Source of the DNA: JANPLG01 sp964609085
GTDB taxonomy: Bacteria; Armatimonadota; SYMT01
DNA: 64,000 nt
Assembly: GCA_964609085.1 (NCBI GenBank)
Contig: CAZSRZ010000010.1
Span: forward strand, 1 to 64,000
Direction: 5' to 3'
The translations under genes were made by a program, and so were the position numbers. Every line of letters starts with the position of its first letter. Positions within the stretch are counted from its first letter, which is position 1. Of the stretch, positions 1 through 8,398 are shown one piece after another. The notes under the pieces were generated by a model that saw only the letters and a list, made by a program, of their open reading frames with translations, searched no databases and had not been told where the DNA came from.

Positions 1-2201
1 GGGAAGTCGAAGCCCTTGGTTACCATCTGTGTGCCGATGAGGATGTCGATCTCGCGCTGGTGCATCTGGCTCAGGATGCGGGCGTGGGCATCTTTCGAGT
101 CGACGCTGTCCCGATCAAGCCGCGCAATCCGGGCCGTCGGGAAGAGGTCACGTGTGGCCTCCTCAAGCCGCTGAGTACCGAGGCCGAAGGGTTTGAGCTT
201 ATGGCCGAAGCATCGCTCGCAAAGCCCGGGCGCCGCCCGCGTGTGGCCGCAGTGGTGGCAGATGAGTGAGCCCTCACCCGTGCGGTGCAAGGTGAGGCTG
301 ACTGCGCAGCTCTCGCACCGCGGAACATGGCCGCACTCACGGCAGAGGAGAAAGGGGCTGAACCCTCGCCGGTTCAGGAAGAGGATCACCTGCTCGCGGG
401 CGGCCAACCGGGCTTTGATGGCGTCCCGGAGTGGCCGGCCGAACAGGCTGGTGGGGTTGCGTTGCGATTCCAGGCGCATGTCGCACCGGTGGACGTCCGG
501 CAGCGACCGCCCCGCTACCCTGGTAGGGAGTTCCCGGAGGCGGTAGCGGCCGGTGACGGCGGCGTGGTAGCTCTCCACGGATGGGGTGGCGCTGCCCAAC
601 ACGACCACACCATGCCCATCTCTCGCCCGTGCCTGTGCGATAGTTCTGGCGTGGTAACGTGGGGCCGGCTCCGACTGCTTGTAGCTACCGTCATGCTCCT
701 CGTCCAGGATGATCAGCCCAGGCTCGGCCATCGGGGCGTAGAGCGCGCTCCGCGGGCCGACCACGACATCCGCCTCGCCGCGCCGCAGACGTTCCCATTC
801 GTCGAAGCGCTCGCCGTCGGAGAGGCCGCTGTGGATCATCGCCACTCGCTCTCCCAGGCGCGATCTCACGGCGGACGCTACCTGCAGGGTCAGCGAAATC
901 TCTGGTACCAGGAGAATCGCGGTGCGCCCCACTGCCCGAGTCTGCTCGATGGCCCGCAGGTAGATCTCTGTCTTGCCGCTGCCCGTGATGCCGTGGATCA
1001 GCAGGGTCTCGCCGGCGTTGTCGGCGCTCATGGCGTGTATGTCCGCCAGCGCCCCGACCTGGTCCGGCGTGAGTTGTGCGGGAGGGGATGCCGCGCCCTC
1101 CAGACCACGCGGACGTCGCCGGACGGTCACCTCCGTCCGCTCGGCAAGACCCCGACGGACCAGTCCGTCGACCGTAGAACTCCCCACCTCCAGTGCCACG
1201 ACGGGCACGGCGGCCTGGCCGCCCCCCAGGCGATCGACGACTTCCCGTTGACGGTGGCCGGGGTCTCCGCGAACGACGCTTCCGGGCTCCGAGGGTTGCT
1301 CGGCCGGGAGGATGTCGGGATGCACGGCACGCCGTTCCTCTCGCACCCAGCCCATGGCTCTCGCCCGCCGTACGACGGCCGCTCCCCTGCCTGCAGGAAC
1401 GGCCGCATCGACCTGCTCCATCGTGGCGCTGCCACCTTCGGCCCGCAGCGTTGAGTAGAGGGCGTTCAGCTCCGCGCGCGTGCAGTGGCGTGCGCCCGGG
1501 GGATGGGTTCCGTCCCATGCGAGGAGGTGAATGCGGTGCTCCCAGACCGCTCCTGTGGCGCGGATCGCCTGCAATGTCCGGGCGCGCACCCGCGGGGGCA
1601 TCAGCACCCGGTGCTCTTCAACCCACCCTTCACTGCGTGCTCGCCGGAGGACGGTCGGCAGATTCGGGGCCGCCACCTTCTCCGCCAGAGCCTCCCGCGT
1701 GAGGACGCCGCCCTCGGCCGCCAGCGCCGCGAACATGGCCTCGAGTGTCTGCCGCGTCAAGAGCCCCAGCCGGGCGGAGGTTGCGCCGACAGGGTTGGCC
1801 AGTCGGATGAGGCTGCGCATCTCCATGGCGTGCCTCTCCGGGACGGCGAGCGGCAGCGTCTCCGCGAGCGGCGTGTAAGTCGTTGCGGAGACGAGCCGAA
1901 GCAGGGCGAGCATCCGCTCGTTGAAGGCGGGCTCGGATCGGGGAACACGGAGCACGGGCTTCAATCGCGACGCAGCGATGGCCCCCGAGTCCGGCCCCAC
2001 GGCCAGCACGTAGCCGAGTTGCTCACGGCCCGCCAGGGGAACCTCCACCGCCGAGCCCACGCGGACCTGTCCCCTTAGCTCGACGGGGATGGAGTAGGTC
2101 AACGTCTCGGGCAACCCGGCGGGCGAGGGCAGCAACAGGACCTGGGCGACCGGATCGGCCGCTCGGGCTTCCACGCCGACCAGATCCAGCTCCGGCTGCA
2201 C
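1..2201 (-). CDS. priA: Primosomal replication restart helicase PriA (3' end cut by window edge)
   Basis: PriA is the 3'-to-5' superfamily 2 helicase that restarts stalled replication forks by reloading DnaB. The frame is open from a GTG at 2201 to the window edge. That GTG has a good Shine-Dalgarno (GGAGG, 9 bases upstream). Visible in order are an N-terminal fork-binding region (SPAGLPETLTYSIP), Walker A (HGITGSGKTEIYL), the DEEH box (IILDEEHDGSYKQ), motif III (LGSATPS), the PriA zinc-binding region with paired CxxC motifs (CRECGH, CESC, CHHCGH, CERCFG), and the start of motif V (LIGTQMVTKGFDFP). The C-terminus lies outside the window. It starts 34 bases downstream of metK on the same strand, so cotranscription is likely. 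The identification is secure; the GTG start is inferred from the SD and from how close metK is. Confidence 0.95.
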   Translation of the reverse strand, partial: MQPELDLVGVEARAADPVAQVLLLPSPAGLPETLTYSIPVELRGQVRVGSAVEVPLAGREQLGYVLAVGPDSGAIAASRLKPVLRVPRSEPAFNERMLALLRLVSATTYTPLAETLPLAVPERHAMEMRSLIRLANPVGATSARLGLLTRQTLEAMFAALAAEGGVLTREALAEKVAAPNLPTVLRRARSEGWVEEHRVLMPPRVRARTLQAIRATGAVWEHRIHLLAWDGTHPPGARHCTRAELNALYSTLRAEGGSATMEQVDAAVPAGRGAAVVRRARAMGWVREERRAVHPDILPAEQPSEPGSVVRGDPGHRQREVVDRLGGGQAAVPVVALEVGSSTVDGLVRRGLAERTEVTVRRRPRGLEGAASPPAQLTPDQVGALADIHAMSADNAGETLLIHGITGSGKTEIYLRAIEQTRAVGRTAILLVPEISLTLQVASAVRSRLGERVAMIHSGLSDGERFDEWERLRRGEADVVVGPRSALYAPMAEPGLIILDEEHDGSYKQSEPAPRYHARTIAQARARDGHGVVVLGSATPSVESYHAAVTGRYRLRELPTRVAGRSLPDVHRCDMRLESQRNPTSLFGRPLRDAIKARLAAREQVILFLNRRGFSPFLLCRECGHVPRCESCAVSLTLHRTGEGSLICHHCGHTRAAPGLCERCFGHKLKPFGLGTQRLEEATRDLFPTARIARLDRDSVDSKDAHARILSQMHQREIDILIGTQMVTKGFDF

Positions 2202-2235
2202 GCTGCCTCGCCTCCGATAGATTGTCCGGGTCGGG

Positions 2236-3375
2236 CTAGGCTTCGGACTTGAGCTTGTCCGCCATGTCGGTCCGCTCCCAACTCACGTCGAGATCTACCC
2301 GGCCGAAGTGGCCGTAAGCCGCAGTCTGTTTGTAGATCGGCCGGCGCAGTTGGAGATGGTCGATGATGCCGCCGGGCGTGAGATCGAAGTGCTTACGCAC
2401 CAACTCCACCAGACGCGTGTCAGGGACGGTGCCGGTCCCGAAGGTATCTACCATCACGGAGAGCGGCTCGCGCAGGCCGATGGCGTAGGCGACCTCGATT
2501 TCGCAGCGCTCGGCGAGCCCGGCGGCCACGATGTTCTTCGCCACGTACCGCATCATGTAGGCGGCCGAGCGGTCCACCTTCGTCGGGTCCTTGCCGCTGA
2601 ACGCGCCGCCGCCGTGCCGGGCCATCCCGCCATAGGTGTCGACGATGATCTTTCGGCCCGTGAGGCCGGTGTCGCCGTGGGGGCCCCCGATCTCGAACTT
2701 GCCGGTGGGGTTGACATAGAACTCCGTGCCGTCGTGGAGTAGTTCCGCCGGAATGACCGGGCGGATCACCCTCTCGATCAGGTCTTCCTTGATCCGCTTC
2801 TGACCGACATCCGGATCGTGCTGCGCCGAGATGAGGATCTTGTCGATGCTCACCGGCTTCCAGTCCTCGTAGCGGACAGTCACCTGCGTCTTGCCGTCCG
2901 GGCGGAGGTAGGGCAGGGTGCCGTCCTTGCGAATCGCGGCGAGCCGTCGGGCAAGCTTGTGCGACTGCATGGCGGCCATCGGCATCAACTCCGGTGTATC
3001 GGTGCACGCGTAGCCGAACATCATGCCCTGGTCGCCGGCACCGCCCGTGTCCACACCCATGGCGATGTCGTCGCTCTGACGATGGATGGCGGTGAGCACG
3101 CCGCAGCTCGCGTAGTCGATGCCGTACTCCGCCCGAGTGTAGCCCGCGGCCAGGAGGGCGCCGCGCACGATCTCCGGGATCTCCGCGTAGGCCTGCGTTG
3201 TGACCTCGCCGGCCACCACGACGATACCGGTGGTCAGCAGCGCCTCGCAGGCAACCCGACTGTAGGGGTCGTCAGCGAGGAGAGCATCCAGGACGGCGTC
3301 GGAGATCTGATCTGCCAGTTTGTCCGGGTGTCCCTCGGTGACGGACTCGGAGGTGAAGAAGAAAGAACGACTCAT
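2236..3375 (-). CDS. metK: S-adenosylmethionine synthetase
   Basis: This cytosolic enzyme makes S-adenosylmethionine from methionine and ATP. It has 379 residues, close to the usual 380-400. It opens with the family N-terminus (SESVTEGHPDKLADQISDAV) and carries GAGDQGMMFGYA and the GGGAFSGKDPTKVDRSAAY loop that binds ATP and phosphate. The ATG at 3375 is preceded by AAGG about 8 bases away. No SAM riboswitch is recognisable in the leader. Instead an intrinsic-terminator hairpin and a second small hairpin lie within 70 bases of the start codon. priA follows at once on the same strand. Confidence 0.97.
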   Translation of the reverse strand: MSRSFFFTSESVTEGHPDKLADQISDAVLDALLADDPYSRVACEALLTTGIVVVAGEVTTQAYAEIPEIVRGALLAAGYTRAEYGIDYASCGVLTAIHRQSDDIAMGVDTGGAGDQGMMFGYACTDTPELMPMAAMQSHKLARRLAAIRKDGTLPYLRPDGKTQVTVRYEDWKPVSIDKILISAQHDPDVGQKRIKEDLIERVIRPVIPAELLHDGTEFYVNPTGKFEIGGPHGDTGLTGRKIIVDTYGGMARHGGGAFSGKDPTKVDRSAAYMMRYVAKNIVAAGLAERCEIEVAYAIGLREPLSVMVDTFGTGTVPDTRLVELVRKHFDLTPGGIIDHLQLRRPIYKQTAAYGHFGRVDLDVSWERTDMADKLKSEA

Positions 3376-3416
3376 TCAGGGGACCTTCAGGGCGATGCGT
3401 TCCCCGGCACGGGGAC

Positions 3417-3445
3417 AAAAAAACGGGGGCCGCCGCGGCGACCCC
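3417..3445 (-). terminator. Intrinsic terminator, or attenuator in the metK leader
   Basis: Read on the minus strand, a 9-bp GC-rich stem (GGGGTCGCC paired with GGCGGCCCC, one G-U) is followed by CCG and seven T. It lies downstream of the B12-type regulator stop (3509) and only 41 bases before the metK ATG. A second short hairpin (TCCCCG-GCA-CGGGGA at 3401-3415) comes next. It could end the regulator transcript. Because so little room is left for a metK promoter after it, it may also act as an attenuator. Confidence 0.7.
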
Positions 3446-3508
3446 TCTATTCTATGACATGGCGTCAAGCACCCCTCCGAGCAGGGATCGGCGGTTCGTG
3501 GGTCTACG

Positions 3509-4441
3509 TCACCCCGCCGCGGACCGGATGGCGGCCACCCGCCGCATCATCTCCGAGGTGACATTGTCGATGTCGGTGCCCGTCAGGTCGAGGCCCGGAA
3601 TCTCCCGCGGTGAAGCGAACCATCGGCCACCCGCCACGATCAACGGCAGGGGTCTACCGCCACGCCAGACGTTGAGCTGGTCGACAGTGACCCGCAGCGG
3701 CTGTTCGCCGGCCTCGGTCGCAATGGAGAGAACCACCGCGTCGGGAAGGTGGTGACGGACTGCTTCCATCAGATGGTCCATCGGGAGAAACCCGTTCAGG
3801 TACCAAGTCCGCCAGCCTTGAGCCACCAGGAAATCCGCCACCATGCGACTGCCGATGGTGTGCAGATCGCCCTCCACGCACGCCACCAACGCGCTCGGGG
3901 CCGAGGGCGAAGGTGACACAGGGAGGGTGAGAGAGAGACGGTGGAGCAGCCGGATGATCGTTCCGGTGATCAGGTGCTCGCCCGCCACGGGCAGGTCTCC
4001 CCGCTCCCACCGTCGGCCGACCTCGTCGAGAGTCGGCGCGAACACCTGCAGGTAGATCTCTCGCCAGGTGATTCCGGCGGCGAGGGCGGCGTCGATCACT
4101 CTCGCCGCCTCTTCGTCTCGGTGGGTGAGGACAGCGGCGAGGAAGCCATCCGCCGCGCGCTGCACTCTGTCGCCTTGACCGGGCAGGTCCCCGTCCCCGC
4201 CGTGAGCCAGGATCAGATGTCCGAGACCGGCACTGGCGATCTGGTAGAGAATCTGACGCCCGTCCCGACGACGGGAGACGAGGCCCCGATCCCGCAGGCG
4301 GGCGAGGTGGTTCGATACGTTGGGCTGGCTAAGACCGGTCGCCTCGACCAGGCCCCCTACGCTCTGCTCCCCCAGAGCGAGTACCCGCAGAATCGCGGCG
4401 CTCGCCCCTCGGGGAACCACGGTGCCGCGAGGCGATGTCAT
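3509..4441 (-). CDS. ArsR-type HTH regulator with CarH-like cobalamin-binding (possible photoreceptor) domains
   Basis: This is a 310-residue transcription regulator. Residues about 10-75 form an ArsR-type winged helix (recognition segment SQPNVSNHLARLRDRGLV, wing GRQILYQI). Residues 95-170 match the helical cap of CarH/LitR proteins and carry the W-x9-E-H motif (W145, E155, H156), which in CarH packs against adenosylcobalamin. Residues 184-305 are a Rossmann B12-binding domain with D-x-H-x-x-G (D192, H194, G197), where His is the lower cobalt ligand. CarH proteins normally have a MerR-type HTH, so the ArsR head is unusual. An upstream in-frame start at 4543 exists, but the ATG at 4441 follows GGGAGAAGGA and begins just before the HTH, so I chose it. 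It is divergent from a sigma-factor gene and shares a repeat-rich intergenic region with it. A light or B12 sensing role is inference. Confidence 0.85.
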   Translation of the reverse strand: MTSPRGTVVPRGASAAILRVLALGEQSVGGLVEATGLSQPNVSNHLARLRDRGLVSRRRDGRQILYQIASAGLGHLILAHGGDGDLPGQGDRVQRAADGFLAAVLTHRDEEAARVIDAALAAGITWREIYLQVFAPTLDEVGRRWERGDLPVAGEHLITGTIIRLLHRLSLTLPVSPSPSAPSALVACVEGDLHTIGSRMVADFLVAQGWRTWYLNGFLPMDHLMEAVRHHLPDAVVLSIATEAGEQPLRVTVDQLNVWRGGRPLPLIVAGGRWFASPREIPGLDLTGTDIDNVTSEMMRRVAAIRSAAG

Positions 4442-4539
4442 TTCGTCCTTCTCCCACTTCCCACCCCGGCCGGCGGGCGAGAGTGACGACCTCCCGCCTG
4501 ATGGCGGGCACGCCGCATCATACGCGGCCCCACTGGAGT

Positions 4540-4616
4540 ACACATCACGTCTGCGCCGAACATATCACGAATCCGAGTGGACGTATCAGCATGGGATGAT
4601 ATAACGAAAACGTGAT
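4540..4616. promoter_or_regulatory. Phased repeat array, candidate operator between B12-type regulator and sigma factor
   Basis: Read on the minus strand, near-identical 10-mers occur at 4549-4540 (CGTGATGTGT), 4569-4560 (CGTGATATGT), 4590-4581 (GCTGATACGT) and, more degenerate, 4606-4597. The first three are spaced 20 and 21 bases, about two helical turns. An inverted CGTGAT sits at 4611-4616 on the plus strand. The array lies just upstream of a TATGAT -10-like element (near 4520-4525, minus strand) for the regulator, and covers a TATAAC (4600-4605) that could be the -10 of the sigma gene. CarH-family operators are also tandem direct repeats, which makes binding by the adjacent regulator a reasonable inference. 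Confidence 0.55.
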
Positions 4617-4652
4617 GCTATGAGACGCATCGGTGGTGGTCGGGAGGATCAG

Positions 4653-5519
4653 ATGGCGACGCTGGAGATGGAACGGTCCCCGTCCGGGCGCGGGGTGGCG
4701 AACCCGAGCAACGTACCCCGTGAGTTGCCGCGCTGGGACTACGCGGCATCCGGCGAGCGCCTCTCGGCCAGAGAGGAGCAAGAGTTGACCGCGCGGGCGC
4801 AGCGGGGGGACCAGCCGGCCCGGGACCGGGTGATCGATGCGAATGTCCCGCTCGTGGTCTCCATCGCCCGGCAGTACGTCAATCCGTATCTCGACCCGGA
4901 AGACCTCATTCAGGAGGGCATGATCGGCCTTTGCACTGCGGTGGAGCGGTACCGTGGGGAGCGCGGGTTTCGGTTCAGCACCTATGCCACGTACTGGATC
5001 AAGCAGCGTGTGCTTCGGGCGTTGGATCGCGGCGGGCGGCTCATCCGCGTGCCTGTCGACGTGGGTTATGCTGCCCGAAGGGCGATCACAGCACGCGAGG
5101 AGCTGTCCGTTCGGCTGGGTCGCGATCCGGAGCCGGCTGAGGTTGCGGAGGAGTGCGGGATCAGCGAGGTCCGTCTCCGCGCCGTGCTCGAGTGCCTGGA
5201 AGAACCGATGTCGCTCGATTCTCCTGTGGGCGATGACATGGAGATGACCCTCGACGTCCCGGACCCAGCGGCAGTGAATCCCGTGGAGCCGCTGATGGCC
5301 GAGCAAGAGCACGCCCAGATTCACTACCTGCTTGAGCTGCTGCCGGAGCGCGACCGGATGGTGCTCGAGAGCCGGTTTGGCCTGGGGGGGAATCCGGTTC
5401 CGCTGGCCGACCTGGCCGGCCGGCTCAGCATGACTCGGGAGGGTGTCCGCCAGATCCAGCGCCGAGCGATCCTGAAACTGAGGAGACTGTGGACCGAGAT
5501 GCAACTCGACGCGGTCTAG
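4653..5519 (+). CDS. RNA polymerase sigma-70 family factor (RpoD/group 2-like)
   Basis: This 288-residue sigma factor directs RNA polymerase to promoters. It lacks a long region 1.1. Region 1.2/2 is clear (LSAREEQELTARAQRGD, then DLIQEGMIGLCTAVERY and FSTYATYWIKQRVLRAL). Region 3 follows, and region 4.2 ends in MTREGVRQIQRRAILKLRRL, the RpoD-type -35 recognition helix. The length and motifs suit a non-essential group 2 or short group 3 factor rather than the housekeeping RpoD. The ATG at 4653 has GGGAGG 5 bases upstream and is preferred over an ATG at 4620 without an SD. It is divergent from the cobalamin-type regulator, which probably controls it. Pairs of CarH/LitR regulators with sigma factors are known in light-induced pigment control. 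Confidence 0.9.
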   Translation: MATLEMERSPSGRGVANPSNVPRELPRWDYAASGERLSAREEQELTARAQRGDQPARDRVIDANVPLVVSIARQYVNPYLDPEDLIQEGMIGLCTAVERYRGERGFRFSTYATYWIKQRVLRALDRGGRLIRVPVDVGYAARRAITAREELSVRLGRDPEPAEVAEECGISEVRLRAVLECLEEPMSLDSPVGDDMEMTLDVPDPAAVNPVEPLMAEQEHAQIHYLLELLPERDRMVLESRFGLGGNPVPLADLAGRLSMTREGVRQIQRRAILKLRRLWTEMQLDAV

Positions 5520-5570
5520 AGCGGGGCTGCGGCGCGATAAGATGATGCCACGCCGCCGGTCCGTCTCCGC

Positions 5571-7853
5571 ATGTCGATCTCACCCCTGACGCCCGAATTG
5601 CTCCGCACCGAACTGAACCCTGTTCAGTACGAAGCGGTGATGCATGGGTCTGGCCCGATGCTGATCCTGGCGGGGGCGGGAAGCGGAAAGACGCGGGTGT
5701 TGACCTATCGCGTCGCGTGGCTGATCGAGCAGGGTGCCAGGCCGGGCGAGATCATGGCCGTCACCTTCACCAATAAGGCCGCGGCCGAGATGCGGGAGCG
5801 AATCGCGCGACTGGTTCCGCACGCCGTCTCACCCCGCCCCTACAGCGGCGCCTGGATCGGCACCTTCCACGCACTCTGCGCCCGCATCTTGCGACAGGAT
5901 GGTGCCGCAGCGGGGATCCCCCGGGACTTCGTCGTTTTCGACGACGTGGAGCAGATCGGCGTGGTGAAGGAGGCGATGAACGCCTGCAGCTACAGCCCGG
6001 AGGTGCATAAACCCCGGCAGATACTCAACGCGATCTCTCGTGCCAAGGAGGGACTCCAGAGCCCGGCCGAGTTCTCGCGCGCCGCCAGGTCCCCTTTCAA
6101 TGAGATGGTCGCCCGGATCTACAGCGAGTATCAACGCCTACTCGCCCTGAACCACGGATTTGACTTTGACGATCTGCTGCTGGCCGCGGTGAAGCTGCTT
6201 CGGGAGCATGAGGATGTCCGCAGCGCCTACCAGGAGCGGTTCCGGCACATCCTCGTCGATGAATACCAGGACATCAACAAGGCGCAGTACGAGTTTGTCC
6301 ACACGCTTTCCGCGCAGCACCGCAACCTCGTCGTGGTGGGGGACGACGATCAGAGCATCTATGCCTGGCGGGGGGCCGATGTCGGGTTCATCCTCGCGTT
6401 CGAGAAGGACTACGCCGACGCCCGGGTGGTTCGACTGGAGCAGAACTACCGGTCCACGCAAACGATCCTCGATGCCGCCTACGGCGTTGTGCGGCGCAAC
6501 TCCGGCCGCCACGAGAAGCGGCTGTGGACCGAGAACGGCACCGGCGAACCGATCCAGGTGCACTCGGCCGAGGACGAGTTGGCCGAGGCACGGTATGTGG
6601 GCGACGTGATCGAGACGGTGGTTAGGACGACCGGTATCCGCTACGGCGACGTCGCAGTGCTTTATCGCACCAACGCACAGTCTCGCGTGCTGGAGGACAC
6701 CCTCAAGCGTCGTCGGCTCCCCTACCGACTCATCGGTGGGGTTCGGTTCTACGACCGCAAGGAAGTGCGCGACCTGATCGCCTACCTCCGCCTCGTGCTA
6801 AACCCGAACGACACCTACTCACTGCAGCGCGTGATCAATGCACCCGCCCGCAGCATCGGCGACCGATCGATCGAGCGACTGCGGAACTTCGCGGACGAGC
6901 ACGACATCAGCCTGTTCGGGGCGATTTCCCGCGCCGGCGACGTGGAAGGTCTGACCCCCAGGGCGAGGGCCGCGCTCGGGGAGTTCACGCGCGTGATTCG
7001 GTCCGCAGCGGAGCTTTCGGCCTCGAATTCCATCGCGCGCATTCTGCGCTACGTCGTTGACGAGAGCCGGTATCTGGAGGCGCTGCGCGAAGATCGAAGC
7101 CCCGAAGCCGTGGCACGCGCGGAGAACGTCCAGGAAATGGTCAACGTGGCGAACGAGTTTGATGAGCAGGTCGGCGGAAGCCTGGCCGATTTCCTCGAGC
7201 AGATGGCGCTTGTTTCCGATGTGGACAGCCTCCGAGCGGACAACGAGGGGGTGGTGCTGATGACACTCCACGCAGCTAAGGGCCTGGAGTTCAGCCTGGT
7301 GCTGATGTGCGGCCTGGAGGAAGATCTGTTCCCGCACACCCGCTCGCTCGAGGATCCGGCCCAACTCGAGGAGGAGAGGCGTCTCTGCTACGTGGGGATG
7401 ACCCGAGCGCGCCGCTGGCTCCATCTCACCTATGCACGCCGCCGGATGGTGTTTGGTGCCCCGCGCTTTCTGGCGCGCTCCCGGTTCCTCCGGGAGTTGC
7501 CCGAGCAGGTCGTCCGGCTCTCCGGACACTCTCCCTCGGAGCGTGGCCGTTACCGTGATGTTGACGAGTCAGCGTTCGCGCGGGCGGAACCGACCGCGCC
7601 CACCCGTGCGCCTGCGGGGCCTGTTCCCAACCAAGGGCTTTCACCGGCCGCCCGACGGATGCTGGAGGATCAGAGCCGGCGTGGCGCGGGCCAGTACCAG
7701 AAGGGCGATCGCGTCCGGCACGCGATCTTCGGCGACGGGATCGTGACCCGCAGCATCGGCTCCGGCGATGATGAGGAGGTGACGGTTGTCTTCCCCGGAC
7801 ATGGCGACAAGAAGCTGATCTCCGGCTACGCCAGGCTGATCAAGCTCGACTGA
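5571..7853 (+). CDS. pcrA: UvrD/PcrA-type 3'-5' DNA helicase
   Basis: This is a 760-residue superfamily 1A helicase that acts in nucleotide-excision repair and in clearing recombination proteins. All motifs are present: Q-motif region (LNPVQYEAV), Walker A (AGAGSGKTRVL, about residue 35), motif Ia (VTFTNKAAAEMRERI), motif II (ILVDEYQDIN), motif III (VVGDDDQSIYAWRGA), motif IV (LEQNYRST), motif V (TLHAAKGLEF) and motif VI (LCYVGMTRARRWLHL). The C-terminal segment GDRVRHAIFGDGIVTRSIG is the Tudor-like RNAP-contacting domain typical of PcrA/UvrD. It follows the sigma gene by 51 bases and may share its transcript. It converges with the small lipoprotein gene, 15 bases apart. Confidence 0.96.
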   Translation: MSISPLTPELLRTELNPVQYEAVMHGSGPMLILAGAGSGKTRVLTYRVAWLIEQGARPGEIMAVTFTNKAAAEMRERIARLVPHAVSPRPYSGAWIGTFHALCARILRQDGAAAGIPRDFVVFDDVEQIGVVKEAMNACSYSPEVHKPRQILNAISRAKEGLQSPAEFSRAARSPFNEMVARIYSEYQRLLALNHGFDFDDLLLAAVKLLREHEDVRSAYQERFRHILVDEYQDINKAQYEFVHTLSAQHRNLVVVGDDDQSIYAWRGADVGFILAFEKDYADARVVRLEQNYRSTQTILDAAYGVVRRNSGRHEKRLWTENGTGEPIQVHSAEDELAEARYVGDVIETVVRTTGIRYGDVAVLYRTNAQSRVLEDTLKRRRLPYRLIGGVRFYDRKEVRDLIAYLRLVLNPNDTYSLQRVINAPARSIGDRSIERLRNFADEHDISLFGAISRAGDVEGLTPRARAALGEFTRVIRSAAELSASNSIARILRYVVDESRYLEALREDRSPEAVARAENVQEMVNVANEFDEQVGGSLADFLEQMALVSDVDSLRADNEGVVLMTLHAAKGLEFSLVLMCGLEEDLFPHTRSLEDPAQLEEERRLCYVGMTRARRWLHLTYARRRMVFGAPRFLARSRFLRELPEQVVRLSGHSPSERGRYRDVDESAFARAEPTAPTRAPAGPVPNQGLSPAARRMLEDQSRRGAGQYQKGDRVRHAIFGDGIVTRSIGSGDDEEVTVVFPGHGDKKLISGYARLIKLD

Positions 7854-7868
7854 TCTCGGGCGAGACGA

Positions 7869-8303
7869 TCAGCGGCTGGCTTCGCTCTCGGGCTCACGGT
7901 AGTCCTCGATGTACCAGTTGCCGCGCTGCTTCACCCAACGGATCACCATCGGTCCATCCCCCTCGCGGAGAACGCGCACCTCTCGGCCGGAAAACGCCGC
8001 CCCCATCGGGTTGGGAGCCTTGAAGTCGCGGCCGTAGACGACCTGTCTGACCCTGTCCGCGCGCAACCGTTCGAACAGATAGCCGAGTCGCTCCGCCTGG
8101 CTCTCGGGATCTCCTTCCGGAGCGCGCAGCCGGCCCAGGAACAGTGAGGCGACGGACCCGTCGAACACCTCCACGTGTTTGATCTGGGAAATCACCGAAC
8201 GGGTACGGTAGAGCAGGTCATTCTTGGAGCTCTCCAGGCAGCCCCACATGGTGGCCGGGATGGCGATCGATACGGCGATCGTGAGCATTCGTCCGACTTG
8301 CAT
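7869..8303 (-). CDS. Small putative lipoprotein of unknown function
   Basis: This 144-residue protein is not recognised. The N-terminus (MQVGRMLTIAVSIAIPATMW, then GC) is a short hydrophobic signal ending in a lipobox-like MWGC, so the mature protein would start with a lipid-modified Cys and sit on the periplasmic side of a membrane. The remainder is a soluble, mixed alpha/beta-looking domain ending VIRWVKQRGNWYIEDYREP, which resembles the tail of small NTF2/DUF4878-like periplasmic domains; this is only an impression. An in-frame TTG at 8345 would lengthen it, but the ATG at 8303 follows GGGGA and gives a proper signal peptide. Confidence 0.65.
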   Translation of the reverse strand: MQVGRMLTIAVSIAIPATMWGCLESSKNDLLYRTRSVISQIKHVEVFDGSVASLFLGRLRAPEGDPESQAERLGYLFERLRADRVRQVVYGRDFKAPNPMGAAFSGREVRVLREGDGPMVIRWVKQRGNWYIEDYREPESEASR

Positions 8304-8398
8304 GGTGCTTGGTCCCCGGCGGGCGGTCGGGACGGGCTCGCGCAACCGCCAACGGGATTATGCCTTCCGGCTCCGATTGCTGGAGACCGGTTGCCGGC

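Noticed and set aside
285..1454. A 389-codon plus-strand open frame inside priA
   Set aside because: The minus strand encodes PriA with helicase and zinc motifs throughout; the plus frame shows no motif and is a GC-skewed shadow.
3376..3508. SAM riboswitch upstream of metK
   Set aside because: I could find no SAM-I or SAM-II core pairing; only a simple terminator and one small hairpin are present.
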